This document shows, piece by piece, positions 10,882 through 21,738 of a DNA stretch of 64,000 bases (positions within the stretch are counted from its first letter, which is position 1; each line of letters opens with the position of its first letter). Origin of the DNA: Calvatia gigantea (Eukaryota; Basidiomycota; Agaricomycetes; Agaricales; Lycoperdaceae); NCBI GenBank assembly GCA_025093985.1, contig JACAAK010000009.1:2418001-2482000 (forward strand), given 5' to 3'. The notes below the pieces were generated by a model, which was not told where the DNA came from, ran no database searches, and saw nothing but the letters and a program-made list of their open reading frames with translations. The position numbers and the translations under genes are program-made.

Positions 10882-11157
10882 TAAAGGAAAGATATGACGC
10901 GCAGGGCTAGGATAGACCTCAGTCGACGTGGAACGAGACTGTATTAGATTGTGTAATTACCTAGGATAGACTACGGAATGAGTTAGCTAGTGTGTACAAT
11001 GGAGAACGATGGTTTGCTTACCCTCAGTCGACGTGGAACGAGACTGAGGGTGTGCAAGGTATGAGGCCAGCGAATGAGTGTGATGTGATGTCACGTGATA
11101 GCGAAGTGATTATCTACTGTAAGAAAAAGATAACGGAAGTCTACCTATATTCCAACA
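10882..11157 (-). repeat. 5' LTR of the copia element (276 bp)
   Basis: Partner of 5879-6149, five bases longer through one repeated GTGAT unit. It is followed by the GTAGG target duplication at 11158-11162. It should hold the promoter of the element. Confidence 0.93.
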
Positions 11158-11622
11158 GTAGGTGCCGCTGGCGTTTGATTGTCTGGTGTATGTGTTCCAA
11201 TCGAAGGTAGAGGTATTATGAAGCGGTTGTTGAGTGGAGGGGGCTGCATGGATTATTTCTCCAAAATATGTCGACTGGGATACTATCGAATCGTAAGTAA
11301 GAATTAACAAAAGTCTTGGACTCAAGGCTTGGCAGCGGAAAGCGCACCGGAAAATCAGCAGGTTTGGACACAGGCTTAGCAGCGTTTGGTGTGAAGTGGT
11401 CCCGTCTCCCGGTATCCTGAAGGCTACGGTTATATACCGGTCCTATGCGTCACTTTCACCAATTATTCTTTGGTACATGGCAGCCCCCACCCACCCTTTT
11501 GGTTCAATGTCCAACTCAGATCTCTGGCATAAGTTTGATCCCACCACTTGTTGATGCATTAATGACAGTGCTAAAGTAATGTTGATGCAGAACGCATGAT
11601 GCATGATGCACGATGTTTCACC

Positions 11623-11889
11623 TTAATTACATTGATCACAAGAGGGGTAGTACTTAGTGTGTTTAAAATTTACCGACCACTTGAGCCACGTCGGCTTTAA
11701 ATCCGCGATGACCGATGGCAGCAACGCTCGAATTGCCTCCGTTTGCTTGCAATAGAAACCGAAGTTTCCTGCGGAGAAGTGGTCCAGTGCAGCAAACCCA
11801 AGCCCTGCACCCAAGAACCATCGGCGTTTTGCCGATGTGGCGTGAATGGGGGTGGAAGAGTATCCCGACCGCGCAGCATGCAACATCAT
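11623..11889 (-). CDS. Possible small gene, 88 aa, with presequence-like N-terminus
   Basis: An ATG-initiated frame of 88 residues. Its N-terminus is basic and free of acidic residues (MMLHAARSGYSSTPIHATSA then KRR), which resembles a mitochondrial targeting sequence. A hydrophobic, glycine-rich stretch follows (WFLGAGLGFAALDHFSAGNF) and could be one membrane segment. The remainder is FYCKQTEAIRALLPSVIADL plus a short tail. The composition looks like real protein rather than chance, but I do not recognise the family. Splicing within or beyond this exon is possible. Confidence 0.4.
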   Translation of the reverse strand: MMLHAARSGYSSTPIHATSAKRRWFLGAGLGFAALDHFSAGNFGFYCKQTEAIRALLPSVIADLKPTWLKWSVNFKHTKYYPSCDQCN

Positions 11890-12927
11890 CCAACATATTA
11901 CAACCGTGGAGCTGACCAGGGCGAGCGTATACTCCGTAGATGCTACGAGGCGCTTGACACACTTCTAAACTTCTCATGGTACCTCAGAGCTGCCGTTATT
12001 GAATCTGCCACGCAGGGATCCTATTTTCGGACGAACGTCAGTGTCAGGTTTGGTGTGATCAGATGTGATCGTTGCGTCGTCACAGCGCCCATGACCAACG
12101 AAACCTTATGCCAGCCTTGTGCCAAATTTCCGCCCCTGTCAAAAAGGCTTTACGATGGTACCTTTACTTAGCTACTATTTTGGCGATGCGCGGGCAGGAG
12201 CATTTTACACCAATTAACTCTCTAAGACTCCCTTGTTTCCACCGTACGTACACCACACGCGTACTTAATCATGTCCCGGGATCATAAAGTAAGCATAGAC
12301 GTGCACTCGTGGTGGATAGTGATGCACCTACTTGCGAAACGAATTGCAGTCCACCACCCCTTTATCGTCGCGCAATATCCTCTCTTGTCCTGGTTCTCAA
12401 GTGTACGCCTAAACAAGTGGATTCAGAGTTAAATGCGACCTGCTGTCGCTCCATGGAGCTATTGACTCTTTTGCTTGTGTATGTCCATCCAAGCAAGCGA
12501 AACCGCATGCTTCCACTATGCTTCCTCACCCCCGTGTTCTGAGAGCTATTCTGAGATGCCAACAAAAACGACAAATGATCGGGACTTGTACTGTCATTCT
12601 TCACCTGTTGGCCACTTTTTTGGAACTTTCCTCTTACTCCTTCCTTGCTCCGTGTTTTCTCTTCAAAATTTGTCCACTCATGTGCAAATACCTCTACTCT
12701 ACGAATATGAATTTTTTTAAGATTTTATTTTAACAGAGAGTCACGTCGGAGCAGTTCCGGTGAGCGCAAGTCCGTTTTTTCGGCTGTTGGCCACCCTCTG
12801 TCACCACTTGTCACAATCTGCTTTTCGAACCACTAATTCTTGAATTCTCAGAGCTTAGGTCGACATATAAAACTGAAAAATTGCAAGCATATTCATTGGT
12901 ATGTACTTCATCCTTGCAATAAATTTT

Positions 12928-13027
12928 ACACCCAGATCTTCACGGGATCGGAAAAGATCTGAGGAATCACAAGCCAAAAAGTAACACCCAGATCTTCACG
13001 GGATCGGAAAAGATCTGAGGAATCACA
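12928..13027. repeat. 56-bp tandem duplication containing a hairpin
   Basis: A unit beginning ACACCCAGATCTTCACGGGA occurs at 12928-12983 and again from 12984, with the second copy ending near 13027. Each unit has the inverted arms CAGATCTT and AAGATCTG around a short GC-rich loop. The copies are identical by eye. No gene overlaps them. Confidence 0.85.
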
Positions 13028-13229
13028 GCAAAAAGGACGGACTGATTAGGGCCCCTCCTTCACAATTATTTTTTTCCTGGCTCTCCACTGAAGCCTCCAC
13101 TAAAAATTTGGTATGGTCATACTCTATGCTACCAGGGCTGTGTATATTTTGAATTCTGGGCCAGTGCATGTAAGGGGGAAGGAGAAAATATGGGGTGGCC
13201 AACAGCCGGCAAGTGGCCAACAGGTGAAG

Positions 13230-13420
13230 CCCAGTGAAAACCCCGCTGCCACTGGCCGCCTGTGACAGCACCTGGCAGCTGTTTTGTCACGAGGGGAGAG
13301 GCGCGATTTTCCCCTCGAAACGTTGGACACTGAAAACGCCTGGCCGCGCCTCTCAGCACAACTTATACCCTCAGATGTTCACGCGCTGTAGATGGCAGAC
13401 AAAGGCAAACATGCTCTAAT
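13230..13420 (+). repeat. Dispersed repeat R1, copy 1
   Basis: Begins with CCCAGTGAAAACCCC and contains TGACAGCACCTG, then an AAACGTTGGACAC-type segment. Diverged copies occur at 55427-55650 (same strand) and about 17262-17365 (opposite strand). It has no coding capacity and no clear terminal repeats. It could be a SINE or MITE fragment; I cannot decide which. Confidence 0.6.
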
Positions 13421-14122
13421 ATTAATACCGCCCCCTTATCTACATTCTACACTTTTGTCTTTCTGTGATGGAGCACAGCCAATAACCTATTAAGACCCCA
13501 TCAGCATTTGACCATGAAAAACAGACTATGGCAACATAGTAGAGCTTCTTTCCTCCACCTATTAATGTGCGGAGCCTGCAACGGCTTGGTCATCCTGATT
13601 TTCACCCCCACCACACCTGTTTAAACTGCACCTCTCAGCTCAGCAGGTGTGACATGAGGATGCTGAGGGCCTTATTGCAGTTGACCACCCCCATGAGCTA
13701 AATCCTCCCCTAGTCTGCCTGCAGGCAGGGAAGCCCTCATGGCTTAATCCATAGTAGTTGCACCACATCACTACAGTACATTTGTATTCATGCCCCACTA
13801 CAAATTACAAACTTGGACATCCTTTGCTAACTGTCCAGAGTGGCCCAGACAAGCCAGAGAAAGAGGCTAATCTATACATTTCTACCAGGGATAAGGAAAC
13901 AATTGAGCATGGCTATCACAAAAATTTGTACAAAATTAGTTGTGATACGGCCATCCTCAAAATCTACTATATTCTTATATATTCAGAAATCTAGTACCTA
14001 GATACCATTTAGCTTGAGCAACTGCATTAGAATCCCAGCATTTTCTTCTCTCTGATCCCACAATATCTCCTTTCTTCTTAGAAAGTAAAACAATAGGGTC
14101 ATTGGGTTTTAAGATGGCCCTG

Positions 14123-14880
14123 TGTTGAGACGAGCATACAGAACAACCACAGTAATATACAGTGGTGGAGGGTAGTCGTTACTCACTGGGAATGTTATAG
14201 ACATTGAGGTAAGTTGCTAAGAAGTTGTATAGACGAGATTCAAGGTAGAATTGTCTAGGAATAAAGCATATTACATGGGGGTTTTATACAAAAGTCCTAG
14301 TGAAATGCCCTTCAACCAGGTACAGGTAGCTATTTACTGCCAGTAGCATAACAGAGCAACATGCTTGAATAGCAACTATCTAATAGAATAGTCCTACCTG
14401 TACAATCATGTGGTATGATGCTGTTTCCTCATACAAAAGAGGAACTAATAGCTAAAGTCTCTCATCTCAAGAGTAAACTCTAACAATCTGTTTCAGCTAT
14501 AAATAGACTGAACCAACATAGTGGTATGGATCTGAGATTTAACACTCCTCCTCACTTGAGGGAAGGGGGATTTTGCTTCTTCAATGATCAAGCGGCAGCT
14601 TTCCAAGCTTCAACATCAGAATCGAAAATAAGTCTGAGCTCAGGGTGGAACAGGTGGATTTTGGTTACACCAAGATTTTTTGTGAAGATATCGGCAGGAT
14701 TGTCTTGCAAAGTCATCACCAATTTAAGTACTGTCCTCAACCAATTCCGACTAGTGTAATGAATTCCATGTGTTCGAGTGTTTCTCACAATGGGTTTTCG
14801 TCCAAAATTTGAACCTCGTTGTCGCCAATAGATGGAGTGGGGTGTTTAATATCCAACTTGTAAGAGTTGCACCATTCACT
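14123..14880 (-). mobile_element. Truncated copia-like element: 3' LTR plus end of RNase H
   Basis: On the minus strand an LTR of 422 bp spans 14123-14544 and starts TGTTAAATCT. It is preceded by the purine-rich tract in 14545-14562 (AAGTGAGGAGGAG) and, upstream, by the end of a copia RNase H frame. The LTR shares its first part (CCACTATGTTGGTTCAGTC, TATTTATAGCTGAAAC) and the purine tract with the 9.8-kb element at 42769-52573, so both belong to one lineage. The 5' part of the element is missing beyond about 14880. Confidence 0.8.
14588..14880 (-). pseudogene. Copia RNase H C-terminal fragment
   Basis: The frame at 14588-14788 contains TLQDNPADIFTKNLG, the conserved end of copia RNase H (compare TADILTKAL in the intact element). 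Just upstream, in another frame, lies GDNEVQILDENPL, the preceding conserved segment, so a frameshift separates the two. No upstream RNase H or reverse transcriptase remains. Confidence 0.75.
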
Positions 14881-15649
14881 TGTTATGAAGATCAGCAATT
14901 GTTCGCCTAGTGTTGGAGAGAATCTTCTCCGATGGGAAGGTGGACAGTACTTCGGAAAGGCAGGATATGCGTGTGAGGCGAGGCATTGGCATCCAAATTA
15001 GCAAAGGTGTACACCGTGGTGAGGGTAATGTGCCGGTTAATAGTTATTGCTCGGCAGCAATTTCTCGATTCTGATACAGACTTGTGACACTTGGCAGGTG
15101 CAGGAGTCCGTGCAAGATGGAAGTTAGTTGGCTAATGTCTGGGAATCAGGGACTGCTGATCTGGTCAGACGGAAGGGCAGAGGTGGCGGTGGATTGACAG
15201 ACGAGGATGTGCGTTGGATTGGGGGAGCATGTTTGAGCATTAGTTCTATCCAGGTATGACTTGTTGAATTATGATTCATCGCGTCTTTTATGGTACCTTA
15301 CCAAGAATTTTCGAGCTATGGGTCTGCATTCCATTTGTGATTGCGTCCAGTTCTTGATGGTAACCCTTTCCCAGGACAGTACTCATCCCTACCTTTTTAC
15401 CGCTCGTTGTCTTTTTCTATAAGTAAATGTGTATAGATACTGGGTAGTCCTGCTATTTAATTGGTGGCAACTTCCACTGTGCATCGTTGTAAGACCTTCG
15501 TTGAACCATTGATTCCATTCATCTTCGTCAGGGTTAGCCCTTCCTATTCTCTAAATTCCACAGTCCATATTTTGGCCAGCTTCTTGCAACTATTGGATGG
15601 TAATCGTGATTACAACCAGGTTATCCAACTGTTGAATTTGCGATGTGAG

Positions 15650-16850
15650 GAATAATTTGTAGTGTGCCTTCACTTAACCTTTGCCTAGCGGTGCTGAGTG
15701 GCCATAGTCTTGACAAGATATCCAGATTCTTAAGTGGCGACAGGTCTTAGGATGCCCAATTTATCCTTCCTGGATTCTCCATATTGCGAAATGCGCATCC
15801 GTTCCTTGGATATGAATGTAGAAAGACATGGAAGTTTGCCTTCCGTGATATTTGCTGTGATCAAGTACTGGATATAGGTTTCTCTTCTCTTGACCTTCAT
15901 GTTTCCAGTCGATATCTATGAGTTAGTCGATCAGGGAAGCCTTTGAAGAGGTAATTCCAATGGGAAGAAATGGGTCCCAGTCAAAAGCTCGTCGGAGGTG
16001 ATGTGCTTCCATATTCTCCGTAATCTTGGGATTGTTTGTGCCACTCCAGTTTGTCCAGGCGTTCTTTGTACATCCCAATACCTTTGTGCTTCTCTTGACT
16101 CTGGCAGTGGTCCGAATTCCTCATCAATGTCTCAAGACAGCATGAAGTTTCAGAGCGGGGAGAGGAGGTGTTAGCCATGAAAGACCTTGGTGGCAGTCTG
16201 TCTACCTAGGGAAGAAGATGTGCTGCGGACGGAATGGCAGGATGTCTGTTGGTTGGATTGGACCAGGCAGATGGTATTGTGTCGGTGCTTCTTGAGATCA
16301 GGATTTCGCCCCGTTTATGGTCCTAAAGATCATACGGGCATCTGCTTTCACCAATCAACTTGCGCAGGTTCCATGTTCCTTCACTTTTGGTCATTTTCCC
16401 TCACTTGAGGAGGCGATCCTTTCCCATCGGATTAATCCATAATTCTTATGTTGAGTCCGGGTTGGTCGTACAGTATTGTTGGATCGCGCGGTAACCCAGC
16501 TATCGTTGACGCAATGTGGCCCATGCCACCGGCGTTTAGCCGGATGCTCTCTGTATCTCCTATAGTGGTCCCAGTTTGCCTAGCGTCTTGTCATATGGTT
16601 CATCGTCCAAGATAGATTCATGTACATCGTGTGGCTCACGTGTGCAATGAGTCATTTCATTGGCAGTGATGAGGCATTATTGCACATGAGTTTCCAGAGG
16701 AACCTTGGATATGGCTTGGGCATCACTTCCATAATAATCCCAAGGTTGTAATGGATTTCCTGTTTTCCGTGTCTCATTGACAAACTCTACATGGAGCTCC
16801 CACATTCATCTAGTGCTTAGGCAGGAGAAGGTTATACATGAAGTTTGGTT
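15650..16850 (-). pseudogene. Unidentified decayed coding relic
   Basis: Read on the minus strand, this stretch gives a long frame interrupted by scattered stops, with protein-like segments such as ELHVEFVNETRKTGNP and YKERLDKLEWHKQSQDYGEY. The longest uninterrupted piece is 15981-16178 (65 codons). It lies in the transposon-debris region, so a degenerate transposon gene is the likeliest source, but I could not match it to a family. Confidence 0.3.
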
Positions 16851-17004
16851 TGTCTGGTTTAGAATTCATAGTGTGATCAATTATCCTCCGACGCTGTAAT
16901 TATCAATACGTCTCTCGATAATTTCCTGGCATTCATGGAATCATGTGTATCCGGAATGGGAAGAAATTGCAATGCACAAGGTCCGAAGCGGAGTTGGGGG
17001 GCGG

Positions 17005-17130
17005 GTTGGTCAATTGGTCGTGGTCGTGGTCGTGTTGGTGCAAGAGGAGTCGGAAGACAATCTGCAGAGTTGGTGGTGGTATAAGAGCATTCCCACGATG
17101 CCGGGACTTCGCAGGGGCCATTCACAGGAG
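17005..17130 (+). repeat. Dispersed repeat R2, copy 1
   Basis: Marked by GGTTGGTCAATTGGTCGTGG followed by repeated GGTCGT units and an AGTTGGTGG segment. Related copies lie at about 40170-40265 and 55745-55870, upstream of two of the kinase genes. No coding function is apparent. Confidence 0.6.
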
Positions 17131-17261
17131 AAGCAAGTTCCCGAGGAAAAATCTTTGCAAGCAACAAGTAGCAAGGAAGCCGGACGCGGACAGCGGAAAA
17201 CAAGTGAGAATGAACAACTTGTAGCCAAAGGCCAAGCTGAGATGCGCAGCCAGACGCGTTC

Positions 17262-17365
17262 TGCGGCAACTGAAATTTTGTGATGGCGGAGAGGTGCGGC
17301 TAACGGCAACCCACGCCGGCAGGTGCTGTCAGCGGCTACCTCCCGCCAAGGGGTTTTCACTGGGG
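17262..17365 (-). repeat. Dispersed repeat R1, inverted copy
   Basis: The reverse complement carries CCCAGTGAAAACCCC and TGACAGCACCTG in the same order as in 13230-13420. It ends about 70 bp from the stop codon of the F-box gene. Confidence 0.55.
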
Positions 17366-17430
17366 GTGAGGCTCGTGATAGTGACGGAGTTAACCAAACT
17401 AAGTCAAATATTGTATATACGACTCTCCTT

Positions 17431-19473
17431 TTACAACAGGATCGGTGCAAACTGTCCGATGTCATGCATGTAATCCCTCACCACCAAACCCTCTTCTACA
17501 TAGTGTTCCAACAAATCTGTTTCAGCGGCAGTCATAAAGGGTCCTGAGTCACTTGATCTGAACAATCTGAGCACTAGTCCCGCATTTCGCAACGCCTCCA
17601 CCTCTTCCCAGTCACCACGAGTAACCGAGTTAAGGCCAGTGACTCCATGCCAAGTCTCAAATATCTTCAACTTTGCGACACCGTTTTTTCTGGAAAAGTC
17701 AGACGTTCGGGAGCGCAACACCACCGGAAGCTTTCCAGGAGTTGTAAATCCTATATCATATAATGAAAGGTACTCCAGTCCTGGGAAGAGGACGTCATTC
17801 GTACAGCAACCTTTGACCTCCGAAATCCCGGAATCACCGATGTCAATCTCGGGGCCGGCAGTGTCCTTTTCTTGTGGGATCCACGTTAGCCTCTCCAAAA
17901 GTTCGTCCGAAGGTAAGATATGATGTTGATGCGAACCAGTGATGAGGAGTGCCTTGAGGTAACCTTTTCTCTTCACTTGGTTTCCTTTGAGCTCTGACCC
18001 CGAATCCACTCCTTCTACGCTCTCCAAAACCTCCAGCAGATCAGGGTAACGATCGTAGGAAGCATGGTAGAGGTACAATGTTTCGAGGAAAGGGGTTGAG
18101 CGTCGGAAAAATGCAATCAGAGCATTTTTGTCCTCATTTGAGGGCGCAAGGTGTACCAAGTGCCGAAGGTTGGGTGATGTGATAGCGTCGAACACAGTCG
18201 ACAAATTCTGCATCCCCACAATCAAGGTCTCGAGGCTCTTCAACACCGCTGGGCTTCGTAGCCTCAACTCTGGTATTCCGGGGTTCGCGAGGATAGCCGG
18301 AAACGATGCAGAGACAAGATTCGGTGCCGAGTGGAAAAATTTGAGGACCTCCGTATTGGAAATCATAGGTCTCCAAGTGATGTGAGTCAGTTTGGTCCAA
18401 GTTTGATTCAAGTCCACTTGGGGCCAAAGGGGAGCGCCGTACGTGATGATATTCACCCGCCGGAGTGTGGAGATACAAGATCGGATGAGTTCCCTGAATG
18501 GCGCAGTCCAATTGGTGTCGCGCGAGCCGAATATCGATGAACCAACGTGCAGTGCATAGATATCCAACGTTTCAAGGAAGGGTGCGGTAAAATGATCGAC
18601 TGTGGGGGGGACAGGAGGAGTGTACCAGCTGTCATATGCTGGGAAAAGGAGCGCGAGATGTTGCAAACGAGAAGCGTGCTCGTAGAACAGACGCCTCGTG
18701 TCGGGCTTCAAGAAGATGCCAGAATGAGAGGTGAGAGAAACTGGGAGGGTACGGGAACGATTAAGCATCATGGATATGAAATTCGCTGCATTATCGCCGA
18801 GTCCGTAGACATGCTGGTATTGCCATTTTGCTTCAAACTTTGTAACGGTGTTGAGATCAGCATGCTCTTGAGTCAAGATATTTTCGGTCAAAGTCAGGGA
18901 TGGCCAGAGGGAGGGAACACTGGTACTGACATTGTACCATGGCGAGGATACCTGTGTGAGAAGGAGGGGAGCGTGCGAGGCGTTGAGGACCGTATTAGGT
19001 GAAATGCACCAAGAAAATATCTCGGTGAGGAGCTCTGTCGGAAGTTTTCGCCACGGGGAGGATAGTGATCTTAGAGCTGCGAGGATGCATCTCAACTCTG
19101 CGGTTGAGTGGCACCAAATGTCTGCCTGATTACGTTGGACGATATCCGATAGCCTGACCTGATTTACAGTTGTCGGTCCTATCTCCATCTTTTGCAGTTC
19201 GCCAAGTCTCCCTTGAATAAATGCCGCCATATCCCTGACCCTGGTTATAAGGACCTGGTCAGTCGATGATTGGGATGCTGCCTCTAGATCCTCCCAGCCA
19301 TTCGGACACCACACACCAGATCTAACGACCTCCCATATCTCGTTGATACTCAACAACCCCCCATGGTGAATATCGATCGATGTCATGCCAGCGGCACCTG
19401 TGAATGTCGAGGGATAAGTAACAGGAGGCAATGTCGCGTAATTATGCCAACAAGAGTACGACCGCAGAGCCAA
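17431..19473 (-). CDS. F-box-like protein, 680 aa, single exon
   Basis: An uninterrupted frame of 680 residues. After an N-terminal helix-rich part comes PWRKLPTELLTEIFSWC (about residues 137-155), the signature of the F-box-like domain in agaricomycete proteins, followed by LLLTQVSSPWYNVSTSVPSLW. The rest is a long leucine-rich-type region (LRHLVHL, FLETLYLYHASYDRYP). Known role of such proteins is substrate recognition in SCF ubiquitin ligases; the substrate is unknown. The family is very large in mushrooms. A second methionine at residue 30 (19386) would also be a reasonable start. The C-terminal half was duplicated to positions 1-357. On the minus strand an AAATATAG motif near 19590 could be its TATA box. 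Confidence 0.8.
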   Translation of the reverse strand: MALRSYSCWHNYATLPPVTYPSTFTGAAGMTSIDIHHGGLLSINEIWEVVRSGVWCPNGWEDLEAASQSSTDQVLITRVRDMAAFIQGRLGELQKMEIGPTTVNQVRLSDIVQRNQADIWCHSTAELRCILAALRSLSSPWRKLPTELLTEIFSWCISPNTVLNASHAPLLLTQVSSPWYNVSTSVPSLWPSLTLTENILTQEHADLNTVTKFEAKWQYQHVYGLGDNAANFISMMLNRSRTLPVSLTSHSGIFLKPDTRRLFYEHASRLQHLALLFPAYDSWYTPPVPPTVDHFTAPFLETLDIYALHVGSSIFGSRDTNWTAPFRELIRSCISTLRRVNIITYGAPLWPQVDLNQTWTKLTHITWRPMISNTEVLKFFHSAPNLVSASFPAILANPGIPELRLRSPAVLKSLETLIVGMQNLSTVFDAITSPNLRHLVHLAPSNEDKNALIAFFRRSTPFLETLYLYHASYDRYPDLLEVLESVEGVDSGSELKGNQVKRKGYLKALLITGSHQHHILPSDELLERLTWIPQEKDTAGPEIDIGDSGISEVKGCCTNDVLFPGLEYLSLYDIGFTTPGKLPVVLRSRTSDFSRKNGVAKLKIFETWHGVTGLNSVTRGDWEEVEALRNAGLVLRLFRSSDSGPFMTAAETDLLEHYVEEGLVVRDYMHDIGQFAPILL

Positions 19474-21738
19474 AAGAGAGGAAGAAGACCAAGAGAATGT
19501 GGCGAAGAGTTACGGGCAGTTGCAGGTGTGATTGGATATATGTACGGGATCAGCCCACCGATGCCCGGCCTTCGCTCCACGATGCCGCTATATTTAGACC
19601 GCGGGGGAAGCGCCGGCGGATGTCACATTGACAGAAGCTGAGTTTTAGACGTTCGCTTCTCAGGCCTCAGGCAACGTCAAACGAGGCCGTTAATTCCTTG
19701 TATCGTGGTGGATATGACAACCAATCCTTAGCCGATGGTTTTGTTTTTCTCGAGCGACAGGTCCCTGGATCCCTGTTCGAAATGCTGCTGTGGGCACTGG
19801 GCTGACAAGGAACGGCACGTGCCTCGACGTAACCCTTCAAAGCTTCACTAGTCATTCAAATTTAACGTTTTATGACGGAAGTGGGAAGAATCGTGGATTT
19901 CATAGCCAAGCCATTGCACCACGTTCACTATGCTACTCGCTTTAAATAAAGATCTTGGATCATCTCATCTTGATGCATCGCTTGCTGGATGATCTGGCGT
20001 CATTCGCAAATCGATAATCTTCCGTCGCTCGCTTGCTTGGGTGAATTTGCGAATTGTGTTACCCCTTGCCAAGCGTTAGTTTATCTAGCCGTGATTCCGT
20101 CCTGGTGGACGTTACAGTATTGTGGGAAACCTGTGAGCTCCTCTGGGCGGAGGCTGGTTCTTCCGCTTATTCTCGTCAGTGGAAGGCTATCATTTGCGAT
20201 CTATTTTTAGCCCGAGAACCAGCATCGAGCCTGCAAATCACTTGTCGTGAAAGTGCCCGGTTCAATGGTACAATAGAAAAAAGAGATGGTGTTGGATAGA
20301 AGTTCACTTCTTATTGAAGCGGTCCATGGTATGAGTTGGGTTGGCAAATTTGGTTGACGGGTTCTGTTGAAGGCAAGACACGGATGCAACAGTGTGGGTC
20401 GACATAGGGACAGCAGTGAGAAATCGACCCTCCGGCGAGAAGAAGAGAAACATAGAAAGACAGGGAAGCCGAACAAGAGGGGAAAGAAGGTAACCGAGGG
20501 AAACGGGGTTGGGCAAGATGACCGACAAACCCGGAACGTCAGATCAGCAAGTGTACACTGTGCCAACGAGCTGTTGCGACACAGGTCATATTGAAGACCA
20601 CACTTTTTGAATTTATTATGATGTTGATATGACGAGTGTCACATCAACTCGTCGGGGCAGTGTATACCCGCATATATAGGGTTGAGATGGCAATAGAGCT
20701 GGTAGAAATGCCAAGTATCACTGCCTGGATAGGTATCGCCGTTTAGGTAAAATGCGGACATAGGCGGGCTGAACGATTTGACTGGTTGAATCGGACTGGG
20801 AGATGAAGCGGGGTGGTTAACGGTCCGGGGTGCAAGAGGGGTACGTCAAACGGATATCTGTATGACGACCAACTAAGCGTCGGGAGGAACACATCAAGAA
20901 TCCGTGCTTGAACTGTGACTTAGCCTGGAAATTCAAATATTCAATTCTCTCTTGCGCTAGGTCAATCTGCGACCCCTGGACCACTTAAAGACCGGGATAT
21001 CAGAACCCGGAGTCACTGACCTTTTTGCCCGTTCGTTCATCTCTCCACTCCGGCAGAATGATATGGATTTGGGATGTTAAACTTGCTAGAGTTACCGTTG
21101 AGTCTTTGGTCACCAAGTCAAACAGTCGAGATGCCTAGAAAAAGTGATGTTTGTTCGACCACTGGGAAGGTCTGCCTTTCCCCGCTTGAATTTGGTCTAT
21201 AAGCCCAAAACAACGCAGCTGATCTGGTTTTCGACGTCGACGTTAGAATTTTCGTGGCTCCTACTATCGGACTGAGTCACCTGCAAAAGCGTTAGCGTAA
21301 GTCCTGAAGACGGCAGTTCTGGCGGTGTTGTTAGTATGCGTACTTTTATTTCGGGCATCGATCCTTTCTTGATATTGGCCCTCGGTTTGGATTATGATGA
21401 GGTGCTTCCTGTGATCTCCTATAGATTCATCTTCGGAGGCAGTGACAATAGTGACGAAAGAGGGAGAAAACAGAGAGACAGGCACTTGCCGGTGTCCATC
21501 TCCGTGTTGTTCTTTTTCTTTTTCTGCATTCTTTGAACGTAATTGCCTTCCATTTGTCTGTAGTTCTATGTACGTACATGACCGTCTACAATGCGCCATT
21601 GGTCTCGCGTGAACGACAACAACAGCATAGGCATACAATGTTGTTATGAATACAACCACTGTCCTGCAGTAGTGTTCGAGTTACAAGAACAAGCTCAACA
21701 GCGAAAACGAGAGGCAAGACAAAGAGGATAAGAAACGT
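19474..21738. other. Intergenic stretch with no supported gene
   Basis: About 2.2 kb between two minus-strand genes. Open frames here (for instance 20207-20566 minus and 21264-21659 minus) have low-complexity or arbitrary composition and no motifs I recognise. Near 20617-20650 there is a short imperfect inverted pair, GTTGATATGAC and GTCACATCAAC. I see no transposon ends. Confidence 0.4.

Larger units (their letters stand above)
5879..11157 (-). mobile_element. Ty1/copia LTR retrotransposon, nearly intact
   Basis: The element lies on the minus strand. It has two LTRs (5879-6149 and 10882-11157), one uninterrupted 1515-residue Gag-Pol frame, a primer binding site beside the right LTR and a purine-rich tract beside the left LTR. 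Direct repeats GTAGG at 5874-5878 and 11158-11162 are the 5-bp target-site duplication. The LTRs appear identical apart from one extra 5-base unit in the right copy, so insertion is recent. In element orientation the LTR starts TGTTGGAATATA, as in classical copia, and ends in TA rather than CA. One catalytic residue of the reverse transcriptase looks altered (see the polyprotein). Confidence 0.95.

Noticed and set aside
15650..16850. Possible gypsy-type polyprotein remnant on the minus strand
   Set aside because: I looked for the usual reverse transcriptase and integrase motifs and found none convincing, so it is left as an unidentified relic.
16877..17269. Open frame with HDHDHDQ-type repeats
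   Set aside because: It is the reverse side of repeat R2; similar frames appear at 40083-40271 and show no conservation beyond the DNA repeat.
20207..20566. 119-codon open frame on the minus strand rich in Phe, Leu, Cys and Ser
   Set aside because: Composition follows from a purine-rich stretch on the other strand; no motif, no promoter and no splice partner was seen.
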